In this document: one piece after another, positions 1 through 6,926 of the stretch
How the letters are laid out: every line of letters begins with the position of its first letter
How positions within the stretch are numbered: position 1 is the stretch's first letter
Source of the DNA: an uncultured Synergistaceae bacterium
GTDB taxonomy: Bacteria; Synergistota; Synergistia; Synergistales; Aminobacteriaceae
Direction: 5' to 3'
Assembly (NCBI GenBank): GCA_937870605.1
Contig: CALMZW010000289.1
Coordinates: 1 to 12,549, forward strand
DNA length: 12,549 nucleotides
The notes under the pieces: model-generated
What the model saw: only the letters and a program-made list of their open reading frames with translations
Databases searched by the model: none
Told to the model about the DNA's origin: nothing
Made by a program: the position numbers and the translations under genes

Positions 1-825
1 ATTCCCGGTTCGTCGCTGGAACTGATCGAACGCGTCGGGCTGCTGGCGGACCGGATCAGCGTGAATATCGAGCTGCCGTCCGAACGCAGCCTGAACGCGC
101 TCGCCCCGCAAAAGAGCCGCGACTCGATCCTGCGCCCCATGGAGTACATCGGCGGCAGGATCACCGAAAACACAACGGAACGAAGATTGGCGGTCCGCGC
201 CCAGGACGCGCCCCGTTTCGCTCCGGCCGGCCAGAGCACGCAACTCATCGTCGGAGCGTCGCCCGAATCGGACCTCACGATCCTCCGGCTCTCCGAAGGG
301 CTGTACCGTCGCTTCCACCTCCGCCGCGTCTATTACTCGGCGTTCGTTCCCGTATCGGACAATCCCCTCCTTCCCGCGCTTCCCAGGCCCCCGCTTTTGC
401 GGGAGCACCGTCTTTACCAGGCGGACTGGCTCCTGCGCTACTACGGCTTCACGGCGCGGGAGCTTCTGGACGAATCGACCCCCGACTTCGACGAGCAGCT
501 GGACCCGAAGACGACATGGGCGCTCCGGAACATGCACGCGTTTCCCGTGGACGTCAACACCGCGCCGTACGAAACGCTCCTGCGGATCCCCGGAATCGGC
601 GTGCGGTCGGCGAAACGGATTCTCTCCGCCCGTTCCTGCCGTTCCCTGACTCCGGAAAACCTGATCCGCCTCGGGATCGTCTTTTCCCGGGCGCGGCATT
701 TTATCACCTGCTCGGGCAGATTCTGCGGCGAACCGGGACTGACCGGGACATACCTGCGGAACCGGCTGCTTTCCGGCTCCCGGAAAAGGGCCCAGGTCTG
801 CCAGCTCGAATTCGACATGGCATGA
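1..825 (+). CDS. Radical SAM protein, putative DNA modification/repair family (TIGR03916 type), 3' part
   Basis: The reading frame is open from base 1, so the N-terminus lies outside the window; 274 C-terminal residues are visible. Family members are roughly 400 residues, so the missing part should carry the radical SAM barrel start and its CxxxCxxC iron-sulfur motif. The visible part opens with the barrel-like strand DRISVNIELPSERSL and contains a helix-hairpin-helix at about visible residues 182-210 (core LLRIPGIGVRSAKRI), a non-specific DNA-binding element. This combination is typical of the TIGR03916 family, thought to act on DNA although its substrate is not established. The tail holds C217, C222 and C247 (FITCSGRFC, QVC). 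The stop codon overlaps the start of the DUF4130 gene by ATGA, implying coupled translation. The family call is from recognised sequence pattern; the reaction is unknown. Confidence 0.85.
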   Translation: MPGSSLELIERVGLLADRISVNIELPSERSLNALAPQKSRDSILRPMEYIGGRITENTTERRLAVRAQDAPRFAPAGQSTQLIVGASPESDLTILRLSEGLYRRFHLRRVYYSAFVPVSDNPLLPALPRPPLLREHRLYQADWLLRYYGFTARELLDESTPDFDEQLDPKTTWALRNMHAFPVDVNTAPYETLLRIPGIGVRSAKRILSARSCRSLTPENLIRLGIVFSRARHFITCSGRFCGEPGLTGTYLRNRLLSGSRKRAQVCQLEFDMA

Positions 826-1556
826 CGATCTACCGGTACGACGGGACGTTCAACGGTCTTCTGTGTCTGATCCTGAAGGTCGCGCGCGACGGGAAGGAGC
901 CCGAGGGAATTCTCGGCCCCGGGGACGGGCAGGAGATTCTCTTTCCGGCGGAGGAGATCCGGACCGACGAAGCCTCAGCGCAGAACGTCTTCCGCGCATT
1001 GAAGGAACGGACATCCGCCAGAACGCTGTCCGAAGCGTATCACGCGTTTCTTTCGGAGTCTCCGGGGATGGACGTGTGCGTTCTCCGCTATCTCGCGCTC
1101 GCATGGCGCGAAGGGCCGGGGATCGGGCGGCGTCTCGCGGACGAACCGGTCGCGTCGGTCCACGAAACCGCACGAAGGGTCGCCGGAGAACGGCATCGCT
1201 TTCTGGGTCTCGTGCGTTTCCGCGATACGGGGCAGGTTCTGTACGCGCCGATCGAACCCGACTTCAATATCCTTCCGCTCCTCGGCGGTCACTTTTCAGC
1301 GCGTCTGCCGCTCGAACGGTTCGTCATTCACGATGTCCGCCGGAAGGAGGCGGTCCTGGGGTATGGAGGAACGTGGGCCCTTTCGTCCTTCGATCCGCGT
1401 CCTCCGGTGCGGGACACGGAGGACGACATTCGGGTCCGGGAGCTCTTCCGGAGCTACTTCCGGAGCGCCGCGATCGCCTTCCGGAAAAATCCGGAGCTGC
1501 AGCGCTCCCATCTGCCGAAGAAATACCGGAAATGGCTGGTCGAGCTGGACGATTAG
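822..1556 (+). CDS. DUF4130 / TIGR03915-type probable DNA metabolism protein
   Basis: This 244-residue protein starts at the ATG of an ATGA overlap with the upstream radical SAM gene; the same frame is open further upstream but overlaps that gene. The N-terminus (MTIYRYDGTFNGLLCLILKV) is typical of the TIGR03915 family. The DUF4130 region spans about residues 85-243, with ERHRFLGLVRF, YAPIEPDFNILPLLGGHF and a C-terminal LPKKYRKWLVEL stretch. In other bacteria DUF4130 also occurs fused to a uracil-DNA-glycosylase-like domain, and the stand-alone form is regularly next to a helix-hairpin-helix radical SAM protein, as here. That conserved pairing suggests a joint role in DNA modification or repair, but neither the reaction nor the substrate is established. 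No signal peptide or membrane segment is visible. Its stop codon overlaps that of the convergent transporter gene. Confidence 0.88.
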   Translation: MTIYRYDGTFNGLLCLILKVARDGKEPEGILGPGDGQEILFPAEEIRTDEASAQNVFRALKERTSARTLSEAYHAFLSESPGMDVCVLRYLALAWREGPGIGRRLADEPVASVHETARRVAGERHRFLGLVRFRDTGQVLYAPIEPDFNILPLLGGHFSARLPLERFVIHDVRRKEAVLGYGGTWALSSFDPRPPVRDTEDDIRVRELFRSYFRSAAIAFRKNPELQRSHLPKKYRKWLVELDD

Positions 1557-3166
1557 GCGTGCAGCTTCGCGATGTCCAGCGCGATGAACGAGAAATTGTG
1601 CGCGTGATCCCCGATGCGTTCCATATTGCTCAGGATATCGATGAAGATGACGCCGCTCTGGGGATTGCACTCCCCGTGGTTCAGCCGTTCGATGTGGCTC
1701 TTGCGCATCGACTGTTCCTTGCTGTCGATCTCCTCTTCGAGAACGTCGATGACCTCGTGCGCCTTCGCGGGATCTTCCTCCGCGAACGATTCCAGACTCA
1801 GGCAGACGGCCCGTTCGACGGTCCGGAACATATCCTCGAACTCCCCTCGGGCGAGCGGCGAGAACTCCACGCCGTTCTCGCGCTTGTAGTCGTAGAGTTC
1901 GATCAGGTTCTGCGCGTGGTCCCCGATGCGCTCGATGTCCCCGACGCCGTTCACGTAGGCCGAAAGCACCTGCGACAGCTCGCTGGGAACGCCGCGCTGC
2001 CAGATCTCGGTCGCGTATCGGTTGATCGCGTGATTCAGCGCGTTCACGCTCTTCTCGGTCTCGTTGACCTCGTCGATCATCTTGGGGTTATCCTCGAGAA
2101 AGGCCGTGCGCACGTACAGGAGCATCTCGTTCGCGAGCCGCCCCATATGCACGATCTCCGCCTTGACGGCGTCAATGGCGGCCGCGGGCGAGGCCTGGAT
2201 GAGCTTTTCGTCGAGGAACTGCGGGCCTCGGTACTGCACGGTCTCTTTGTTCGGGACCAGGAACGATACGGCCTTGACGTACAGGCTCGTAAACGGAAGG
2301 AAAAGCAGCGTGTTGACGCAGTTGAAGAGCGAGTGAGTGTTCGCGAGCTGCCGGGCGATGTCCGTCGATGTCCGCGCGACGACCGATTCGAAAAGAGGCA
2401 ACACGGACATGAAAACGACGACGCCGATGACGTTGAACAACACGTGGGCTGCGGCGGCCTGCTTTGCCGCGCGGTTCGCCCCGAACGACGCGAGAACCGC
2501 GGTTATCGTCGTGCCGATATTGTCCCCCAGGATGATCGGGATGGCGGCGTCGAGCGTCAGCAATCCCTGCGACGCCATGGCCATTGTGAGACCGATCGTC
2601 GCGGAGCTGGCCTGGACGAGCATCGTCACCACGGTTCCGACAAGGACTCCGAGCAACGGATTCGAACTGAACGCGAGGAAGATGTCCTTTCTGTCACTCA
2701 GGAAGCTCATGGATTTCTCCATTGTCTGCATTCCCATGAAGATCAGGCCGAACCCGACAAGCCCGTTCCCGATATAGCGCTGGCGCTTCGTCTTCCCGAA
2801 AAGTGCGAGAAGCATGCCGATGCCGACCGCAGGAAGCGCGAGATCCTTGATCTTGAAGGCGATGATCTGCGCCGTGAGCGTCGTTCCGATATTCGCCCCC
2901 ATGATGACGCCCACCGCCTCTTTCAGCGTCATGAGCCCCGCGTGAACGAAGCTCACGGTCATGACCGTCGTGGCGCTGCTGCTCTGCATGAGCATCGTCA
3001 CCCCCGCCCCGATGAGCACGCCCCGCACCGGAGTCCGGGTCAACGACCCCACAATCTGCCTGAGGCGGTCGCCCGAGAGCGCCTGAAGCGAATCGCTCGT
3101 CAACTTGATTCCGTACAGAAACAGGCCGACGCCTCCGAGAACCTGAAAAAACGTCGCTACCGACAC
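1553..3166 (-). CDS. Na/Pi cotransporter family protein with C-terminal PhoU-like domain
   Basis: This is a predicted inner-membrane sodium-dependent phosphate transporter of the NptA/YjbB type. From the GTG at 3166 it has 537 residues. The membrane half (about residues 5-305) has two inverted halves marked by QSSSATT (61-67) and QASSATIG (185-192), each followed by a G(A/D)NIGTT motif (90-96 and 214-220). The cytoplasmic half (about 325-537) is PhoU-like, with two metal-binding ERIGDHAxN motifs around 411-419 and 516-524. In the frame a GTG at 3205 and an ATG at 3184 are also possible starts. I prefer GTG 3166 because GGGGAG lies 8 bases upstream and the product then begins with SVATFFQVLGGVGLFLYGIK, the usual family N-terminus. 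Whether this member imports phosphate or exports excess is not decidable here. No phosphate regulon genes are adjacent. Confidence 0.9.
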   Translation of the reverse strand: MSVATFFQVLGGVGLFLYGIKLTSDSLQALSGDRLRQIVGSLTRTPVRGVLIGAGVTMLMQSSSATTVMTVSFVHAGLMTLKEAVGVIMGANIGTTLTAQIIAFKIKDLALPAVGIGMLLALFGKTKRQRYIGNGLVGFGLIFMGMQTMEKSMSFLSDRKDIFLAFSSNPLLGVLVGTVVTMLVQASSATIGLTMAMASQGLLTLDAAIPIILGDNIGTTITAVLASFGANRAAKQAAAAHVLFNVIGVVVFMSVLPLFESVVARTSTDIARQLANTHSLFNCVNTLLFLPFTSLYVKAVSFLVPNKETVQYRGPQFLDEKLIQASPAAAIDAVKAEIVHMGRLANEMLLYVRTAFLEDNPKMIDEVNETEKSVNALNHAINRYATEIWQRGVPSELSQVLSAYVNGVGDIERIGDHAQNLIELYDYKRENGVEFSPLARGEFEDMFRTVERAVCLSLESFAEEDPAKAHEVIDVLEEEIDSKEQSMRKSHIERLNHGECNPQSGVIFIDILSNMERIGDHAHNFSFIALDIAKLHA

Positions 3167-3174
3167 TGCACCAT

Positions 3175-3180
3175 CTCCCC
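3175..3180 (-). promoter_or_regulatory. Ribosome binding site deciding the transporter start
   Basis: On the minus strand GGGGAG lies 8 bases before the GTG at 3166-3164. The two upstream in-frame candidates (ATG at 3184, GTG at 3205) have no comparable purine run at proper distance. This is the main sequence reason for choosing the shortest start. Confidence 0.5.
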
Positions 3181-3243
3181 GCATGTCCCGGAGGAACAGG
3201 CTCACGACCCGGGATCCCTGTATCCATTTTCATTTTCACAGTT

Positions 3244-3272
3244 ATGATACACATGCGAAAGGCTTTCGTCAC
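3244..3272 (-). promoter_or_regulatory. Candidate sigma-70 promoter for the Na/Pi transporter gene
   Basis: Read on the minus strand: a -35 element GTGACG (3272-3267), a 17-base spacer and a -10 element TATCAT (3249-3244). This would start transcription near 3237, giving a leader of about 70 bases before the GTG at 3166. The spacer contains a short dyad, CGAAAG-G-CTTTCG (3256-3268), which could be an operator. The assignment rests on hexamer similarity only. Confidence 0.4.
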
Positions 3273-3348
3273 CCTCGGGAACAACGGAGAATCTCCGGCA
3301 TATTCTTCATCATATTGCGCTTTTCCGCTCAATTTGTATATTTTCCAA

Positions 3349-3378
3349 TTGACATGATCATCCATGACGACGTACACT
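3349..3378 (+). promoter_or_regulatory. Probable sigma-70 promoter for the solute-binding protein gene
   Basis: A perfect -35 element TTGACA (3349-3354) is followed by an 18-base spacer and TACACT (3373-3378). The region just upstream is rich in A and T and could act as an UP element. A second, weaker promoter candidate lies ahead of it (TTGCGC at 3315-3320, 16-base spacer, TATATT at 3337-3342). Transcription from the main candidate would begin near 3385, at the base of the hairpin listed separately. Confidence 0.55.
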
Positions 3379-3379
3379 T

Positions 3380-3425
3380 TCTCCGGCAACTTGTTTCGCG
3401 AAAACGCGCAATATGTTGCCCGAGA
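3380..3425 (+). promoter_or_regulatory. Imperfect stem-loop at the 5' end of the solute-binding protein mRNA
   Basis: The arms TCTCCGGCAAC (3380-3390) and GTTGCCCGAGA (3415-3425) pair at 10 of 11 positions with one C-C mismatch. Inside, TTG (3391-3393) can pair with CAA (3409-3411), and CGCG with CGCG around an AAAA loop, leaving three-base bulges on either side. The structure ends 8 bases before the AGGGGG ribosome binding site and no U-tract follows, so it is not a simple terminator. It may stabilise the mRNA 5' end or be a regulatory structure; as DNA it could also be an operator. The pairing is seen directly; the role is inference. Confidence 0.45.
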
Positions 3426-3446
3426 AAATCAAAAGGGGGTTGCAGG

Positions 3447-4211
3447 ATGAGATTGTTTCGTCGCGGTTTCGTTGTTCTTGCTCTGGTGATCTGTGTCTGC
3501 GGACTTTCGGGCATGGCCGGCGCATCCGATGTCCAGGATGTCAAGGCTCGCGGCGTCATCAAGATCGCCATGGCCGACTTTGAAATCGTCCCGTTCGTCA
3601 TGGGGCCGGGAGACCGGGTCACGGGGTTCGACATGGACCTGGCCACGAAGATCGCGGAGACGCTCGGCGTGAAGCTGCAGATCGTCCGCCTTCCCTGGGC
3701 GAAGGGAATCGATCAGGCGTGGACGCCCGCTTTCGCGTGGGATGCGTTCGACATCGCGTGCACCTCGATCACCATCACCGAGGCTCGATCCCAGGTCTGC
3801 GACTTCTCCGAATGGTACTTCCAGACCGGACAGCTCGCTATGGTCAAGAAGGAATCGTCCGTCAGGACGATCGAGGACATAAAAGGGAAATCGGTCGGAT
3901 GCCTTTCCGGATCCACCGGGATGATCCTGGTCGAGCAATTGTTCCCCGGTTCTAAAATACTCCCGTTTGAAACCGTGCCGGACATAGAAAACGGCCTTTC
4001 CATGGGAGTTGTGGAAGCCGGCGTCTTCGACGGGATGACCGTCCTCGATGTGGTCAAGAAAAATACGGCGCTCCGGCATATCGACAAATACCTCACCGAA
4101 GAAAAATACGGCGTGGCCATGAAGAAGGGCTCGGATCTGAAGGGCGTCATCGACGAAATCGTGAAGGGACATCGCGACTCGCTCAAGGCGAAGTGGATCG
4201 ACAAAAAATAA
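3447..4211 (+). CDS. Periplasmic amino-acid-type ABC transporter substrate-binding protein (SBP_bac_3 family)
   Basis: The product (254 residues) is a predicted exported ligand-binding protein that would deliver a polar amino acid or similar solute to an ABC permease. The ATG at 3447 is chosen because AGGGGG (3434-3439) sits 7 bases upstream and a clear signal peptide follows: Arg-rich start, hydrophobic stretch to about residue 23, likely cleavage after AGA (residue 26). The mature part matches the family-3 signature GFDMDLATKIAETL (60-73), the two-lobed fold, and TEAR114SQVCDFS, where the Arg normally binds the ligand carboxylate. C105, C118 and C152 are uncommon for an exported protein of this class. 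There is no lipobox with a small residue before Cys, so it looks soluble rather than lipid-anchored. No permease or ATPase gene is adjacent, so it is an orphan here. The exact ligand cannot be told. Confidence 0.88.
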   Translation: MRLFRRGFVVLALVICVCGLSGMAGASDVQDVKARGVIKIAMADFEIVPFVMGPGDRVTGFDMDLATKIAETLGVKLQIVRLPWAKGIDQAWTPAFAWDAFDIACTSITITEARSQVCDFSEWYFQTGQLAMVKKESSVRTIEDIKGKSVGCLSGSTGMILVEQLFPGSKILPFETVPDIENGLSMGVVEAGVFDGMTVLDVVKKNTALRHIDKYLTEEKYGVAMKKGSDLKGVIDEIVKGHRDSLKAKWIDKK

Positions 4212-4213
4212 GG

Positions 4214-4232
4214 CGCGAAAAGCACTTTCGCG
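4214..4232 (+). other. Small hairpin directly after the solute-binding protein stop
   Basis: CGCGAAA and TTTCGCG form a perfect 7-bp stem around the 5-base loop AGCAC, starting 3 bases after the stop codon. No U-tract follows. It may protect the mRNA 3' end or act together with the larger hairpin immediately downstream. Confidence 0.4.
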
Positions 4233-4241
4233 GGATACTTC

Positions 4242-4276
4242 AGGGAGGGGGCGCGGAACGGGCGCGCTTCCTCCCT
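4242..4276 (+). terminator. Terminator-like hairpin after the solute-binding protein gene
   Basis: The arms 4242-4255 and 4263-4276 pair over 14 positions (12 Watson-Crick and two G-U) around a 7-base loop GAACGGG. The 5' arm is purine-rich and the 3' arm pyrimidine-rich. A real U-tract is missing, so termination is inferred from position and stem strength rather than from the classic signature. Confidence 0.5.
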
Positions 4277-4305
4277 TCGCGTTACATGAGTCCGAAGCCT
4301 CACCA

Positions 4306-4333
4306 TTGCATGACATGATCTCATCAGTATAAA
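4306..4333 (+). promoter_or_regulatory. Candidate promoter for the secreted protease gene
   Basis: TTGCAT (4306-4311), a 16-base spacer and TATAAA (4328-4333) would give a leader of about 120 bases. A competing candidate is TTGAAA (4413-4418), 17 bases, AATGAT (4436-4441), which would start transcription almost at the ribosome binding site. Between them (4334-4412) I see no clear structure. Neither call is strong. Confidence 0.3.
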
Positions 4334-4463
4334 AGAGTCGTCATCCCCCCGGCGATCCCCACCCTGCGGCCGTCACGCTCCGGTCTCTTTCCCCCATGAT
4401 ATGCGTGAAGCTTTGAAACGAAAGCGAAAATCCTGAATGATCTTTCCACGGAGGTGACACACC

Positions 4464-6854
4464 ATGAAACGGTTGTGTATCGCATGTCTCTTCCTTTTCA
4501 CGCTTCTCGTCAGTACGGCCCGGGCGGAGGAAACATTCGTCGTCGCGGAGCAGAATCCGGCGCTGGCGTCGTATCTCGAAGAGACATCGGGACGGCGCGG
4601 TGCGGTCCACGGCGGGGAGGGAAGCGACGCAGCCGGGTACGGGCACATGCCGCCCCCGATGATCCTTCCGTCGCTCGGCGAACACCCGGACAGGGAAAGC
4701 GCCGTCAGAACCGCCACAACATTCCCGGCTCTCTACGACCTTCGGACGCTGAACCGCGTCACTCCGGTCAAAAACCAGGGTTCGTACGGAACGTGCTGGA
4801 CCTTCTCGACGATGGGATCGGCCGAATCCGTCCTGAGGCCGGGCGAGACGAACGACTTCAGCGAATTCCACCTCGCCTATCAGGCGTACAAGGACCCGAA
4901 CGGCGGATTCACGATCAACTCGACCGGATCGAGCGTCTACGACCAGGGCGGAAACGACTGGATGTCGATGGCGGTCCTGTCCCGCTGGACGGGAATCGTC
5001 ACGGAAGCCGCGTGCCCGTATGTAACCGGGAATCCCGCCGGAACGTTCGCGAACGCGAAGCACCTGCAGAACGCGGTCTTCATGTCCGACGTCTCGGGAA
5101 CCAACGGCCTCAACACGAACTTCATCAAGACGATGATCACGAAGTACGGGGCGATGTCGATCTCCTTCTACTACAACTCGACGTACTACAACTCCACGAC
5201 GGCGGCCTACTGCTACAGCGGGACCTCCTACGCCAACCACGCGGTGACGGTCGTCGGATGGGACGACGCCTACGCGCGGACGAACTTCAAAACCGCCCCG
5301 GCAGCGAACGGCGCGTGGATCGTGAAGAACAGCTGGGGAACCTCCTGGGGCAAGAGCGGCTACTTCTACATCTCCTACTACGACAGGAGCCTCTCCGACG
5401 GCGTCGCCTACATCGCGGAACCGGCGTCGAACTACACATCCGTCTACTTCCACGACCAGCTCGGCTGGGTCTCGAGCACGGGCGCCGGAACGACGAGCTG
5501 CTGGATGGCGAACGTATTCACGGCCGGCGCGAACGAGAATCTCCTCGCGTTCGGCGTCTACGTCCCCGTCGCCGGGACGACGTATCAGGTCAGCGTCTAC
5601 ACGGGCGTCGGCGCCACCCCCGTTTCGGGAACGCTCGCGTACGGCCCCGTCAGCGGAACGATCGACGAGCCGGGCTACCGCACGGTTCCGCTGGGCGCCG
5701 CAGTCGCGCTTACCAAGGGCGCGAAATTCTCCGTGGTTCTGAAGCTCACGACCCCCGGGTACAACTATCCCGTTCCGATCGAGGCGAAATACTCCGGGTA
5801 CTCGAGCGCGGCGGTCGTCAACGCGGGAGAGAGCTACATCAGCACGAACGGAACGTCGTGGAGCGACGCGAAGACGGCCGTCGCCGCGAACGTCTGCGTG
5901 AAGGCGTACGCAGGCGGCGCGTCGGGCACGCCCGCTCCGACGCCGACGATCGCGCCGACCGCGACGCCGACGCCCACGAAGGCGCCGACGCTGACGCCGA
6001 CCATGGTTCCGACGAAGACGCCCACGCCGGTTCCGACAAAGACTCCGACGAAGACGCCGTCACCGCTTCCGACGAAGAAGCCGACAAAAACGCCGACTCC
6101 CGCGCCGACGCCGAAGCCGCAGCAGATGGAGATCAAATCGGCCAAGAATATCGTGACGAACGCGGATGTCGTCGCGATGCTGAAGGACAGAACCGTCGCA
6201 GCGAACATCGCGGCTTCCATGAAGACGTTGTTCGGCCCCTCCTATACGTCGTCGAACGTTCGGGTTCTCGCGAAGGCAGCGCTCGAACGGACATTCGCCA
6301 TCTCGGGAAAGACCACGGCCGACGCAACCTACAGCGGAACCGTCAAGAGCAGCAACACCACGACGGACTACTACGGCTTCGTCGTCCTGACGAAGGATCT
6401 CAAAACATCGAAATGGAGCGTCTCATCGGTCTCGAGATTCCCCGTCGCGAAAACCGCGAAGGCGACCGTGACCGCGAAGGTCGCGAACGATTCCGCACAG
6501 GACGGATCGAGGGCGTTCTACACGGTCGGGAAGGTGAAATTTCCCGTGCTTGTCTTCCGTCAGGCGGCGCTGATCGTATCCGTTCCGCAGAAGCTCGCGA
6601 AGAAGCTCGCGGACGGCGAATTCGACGATGATCCGATGGACCTGACGCCCTTCGCTCTGTCGGAAGGCGAAACGGACCTGACGATCGAACTCGCCGACGA
6701 GGATGTCACCGAACTGACGGAGGTCCCCTCCGAAGCGGCTGCGAGCGAGGGGGCGGAAGCCGGCAGCGGGTGCAACGCAGGCGCAGGAGGCATTCTTGCG
6801 CTCCTGCTGACCCTGCCGGCGCTCCTTCTGACGGGAACCGGAAAAAAGAAGTAA
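4464..6854 (+). CDS. Secreted papain-family (C1A) cysteine protease with lectin-like domain, Pro/Thr stalk and Synergist-CTERM-like sorting tail
   Basis: The product (796 residues) starts at an ATG preceded by GGAGGTG (4450-4456). A signal peptide ends near ARA (residue 21). The peptidase domain (about 85-320) keeps the full catalytic set: Q105 and C111 in QGSYGTCW, H259 in NHAVTVVGWD and N289 in KNSWGTSWG. The usual extra Cys two before GxCW is a Tyr, as often in this bacterial subgroup. Residues about 325-482 fit the lectin-like domain that commonly follows such peptidases (DQLGW, WMANVFTA, GESYISTNG). Residues 488-552 are a Pro/Thr/Lys stalk, then an unassigned domain (about 555-752) with an acidic end. 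The tail GSGCNAGAGG (767-776), a hydrophobic segment and KKK resembles Synergist-CTERM, implying processing and cell-surface anchoring. It probably degrades or binds extracellular protein or glycoprotein. It is a single-gene unit bounded by hairpins. Confidence 0.9.
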   Translation: MKRLCIACLFLFTLLVSTARAEETFVVAEQNPALASYLEETSGRRGAVHGGEGSDAAGYGHMPPPMILPSLGEHPDRESAVRTATTFPALYDLRTLNRVTPVKNQGSYGTCWTFSTMGSAESVLRPGETNDFSEFHLAYQAYKDPNGGFTINSTGSSVYDQGGNDWMSMAVLSRWTGIVTEAACPYVTGNPAGTFANAKHLQNAVFMSDVSGTNGLNTNFIKTMITKYGAMSISFYYNSTYYNSTTAAYCYSGTSYANHAVTVVGWDDAYARTNFKTAPAANGAWIVKNSWGTSWGKSGYFYISYYDRSLSDGVAYIAEPASNYTSVYFHDQLGWVSSTGAGTTSCWMANVFTAGANENLLAFGVYVPVAGTTYQVSVYTGVGATPVSGTLAYGPVSGTIDEPGYRTVPLGAAVALTKGAKFSVVLKLTTPGYNYPVPIEAKYSGYSSAAVVNAGESYISTNGTSWSDAKTAVAANVCVKAYAGGASGTPAPTPTIAPTATPTPTKAPTLTPTMVPTKTPTPVPTKTPTKTPSPLPTKKPTKTPTPAPTPKPQQMEIKSAKNIVTNADVVAMLKDRTVAANIAASMKTLFGPSYTSSNVRVLAKAALERTFAISGKTTADATYSGTVKSSNTTTDYYGFVVLTKDLKTSKWSVSSVSRFPVAKTAKATVTAKVANDSAQDGSRAFYTVGKVKFPVLVFRQAALIVSVPQKLAKKLADGEFDDDPMDLTPFALSEGETDLTIELADEDVTELTEVPSEAAASEGAEAGSGCNAGAGGILALLLTLPALLLTGTGKKK

Positions 6855-6864
6855 CCGAAACGGA

Positions 6865-6918
6865 CGCCATACGACACGGGGGGAAGGGCTTTGGCCCTTC
6901 CCCCCGTGTCGTATGGCG
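6865..6918. terminator. Bidirectional terminator: perfect 25-bp inverted repeat
   Basis: The arms 6865-6889 and 6894-6918 are exact reverse complements around the 4-base loop TTTG. The structure lies 10 bases after the protease stop and 8 bases before the cyclase stop on the other strand, so it serves both convergent genes. The inner part is GGGGGGAAGGGC paired with GCCCTTCCCCCC. No long U-tract follows on either strand, so strength comes from the stem. Confidence 0.75.
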
Positions 6919-6926
6919 CTTCCCCG

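Noticed and set aside
863..3247. Open frame of 794 codons on the plus strand across the DUF4130 and transporter genes
   Set aside because: It is very rich in Arg, Asp and His, lacks any recognisable domain, and runs opposite or out of frame to two well-recognised genes. It is a by-product of high GC content.
3447..3524. Lipoprotein signal in the solute-binding protein (Cys at residues 16 and 18)
   Set aside because: The residues before each Cys are Ile and Val rather than the small residue a lipobox needs, and a normal cleavage site AGA follows at residue 26.
5925..6119. Repetitive DNA in the protease gene as a possible tandem-repeat or CRISPR-like array
   Set aside because: The repetition comes from Pro-Thr-Lys codons of a stalk region in frame. 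There are no fixed-length repeats with unique spacers.
4454..6631. Open frame of 725 codons on the plus strand overlapping the protease gene
   Set aside because: It is a shifted frame of the protease with Arg/Asp-rich low-complexity translation. The other frame carries an intact papain triad, signal peptide and ribosome binding site.
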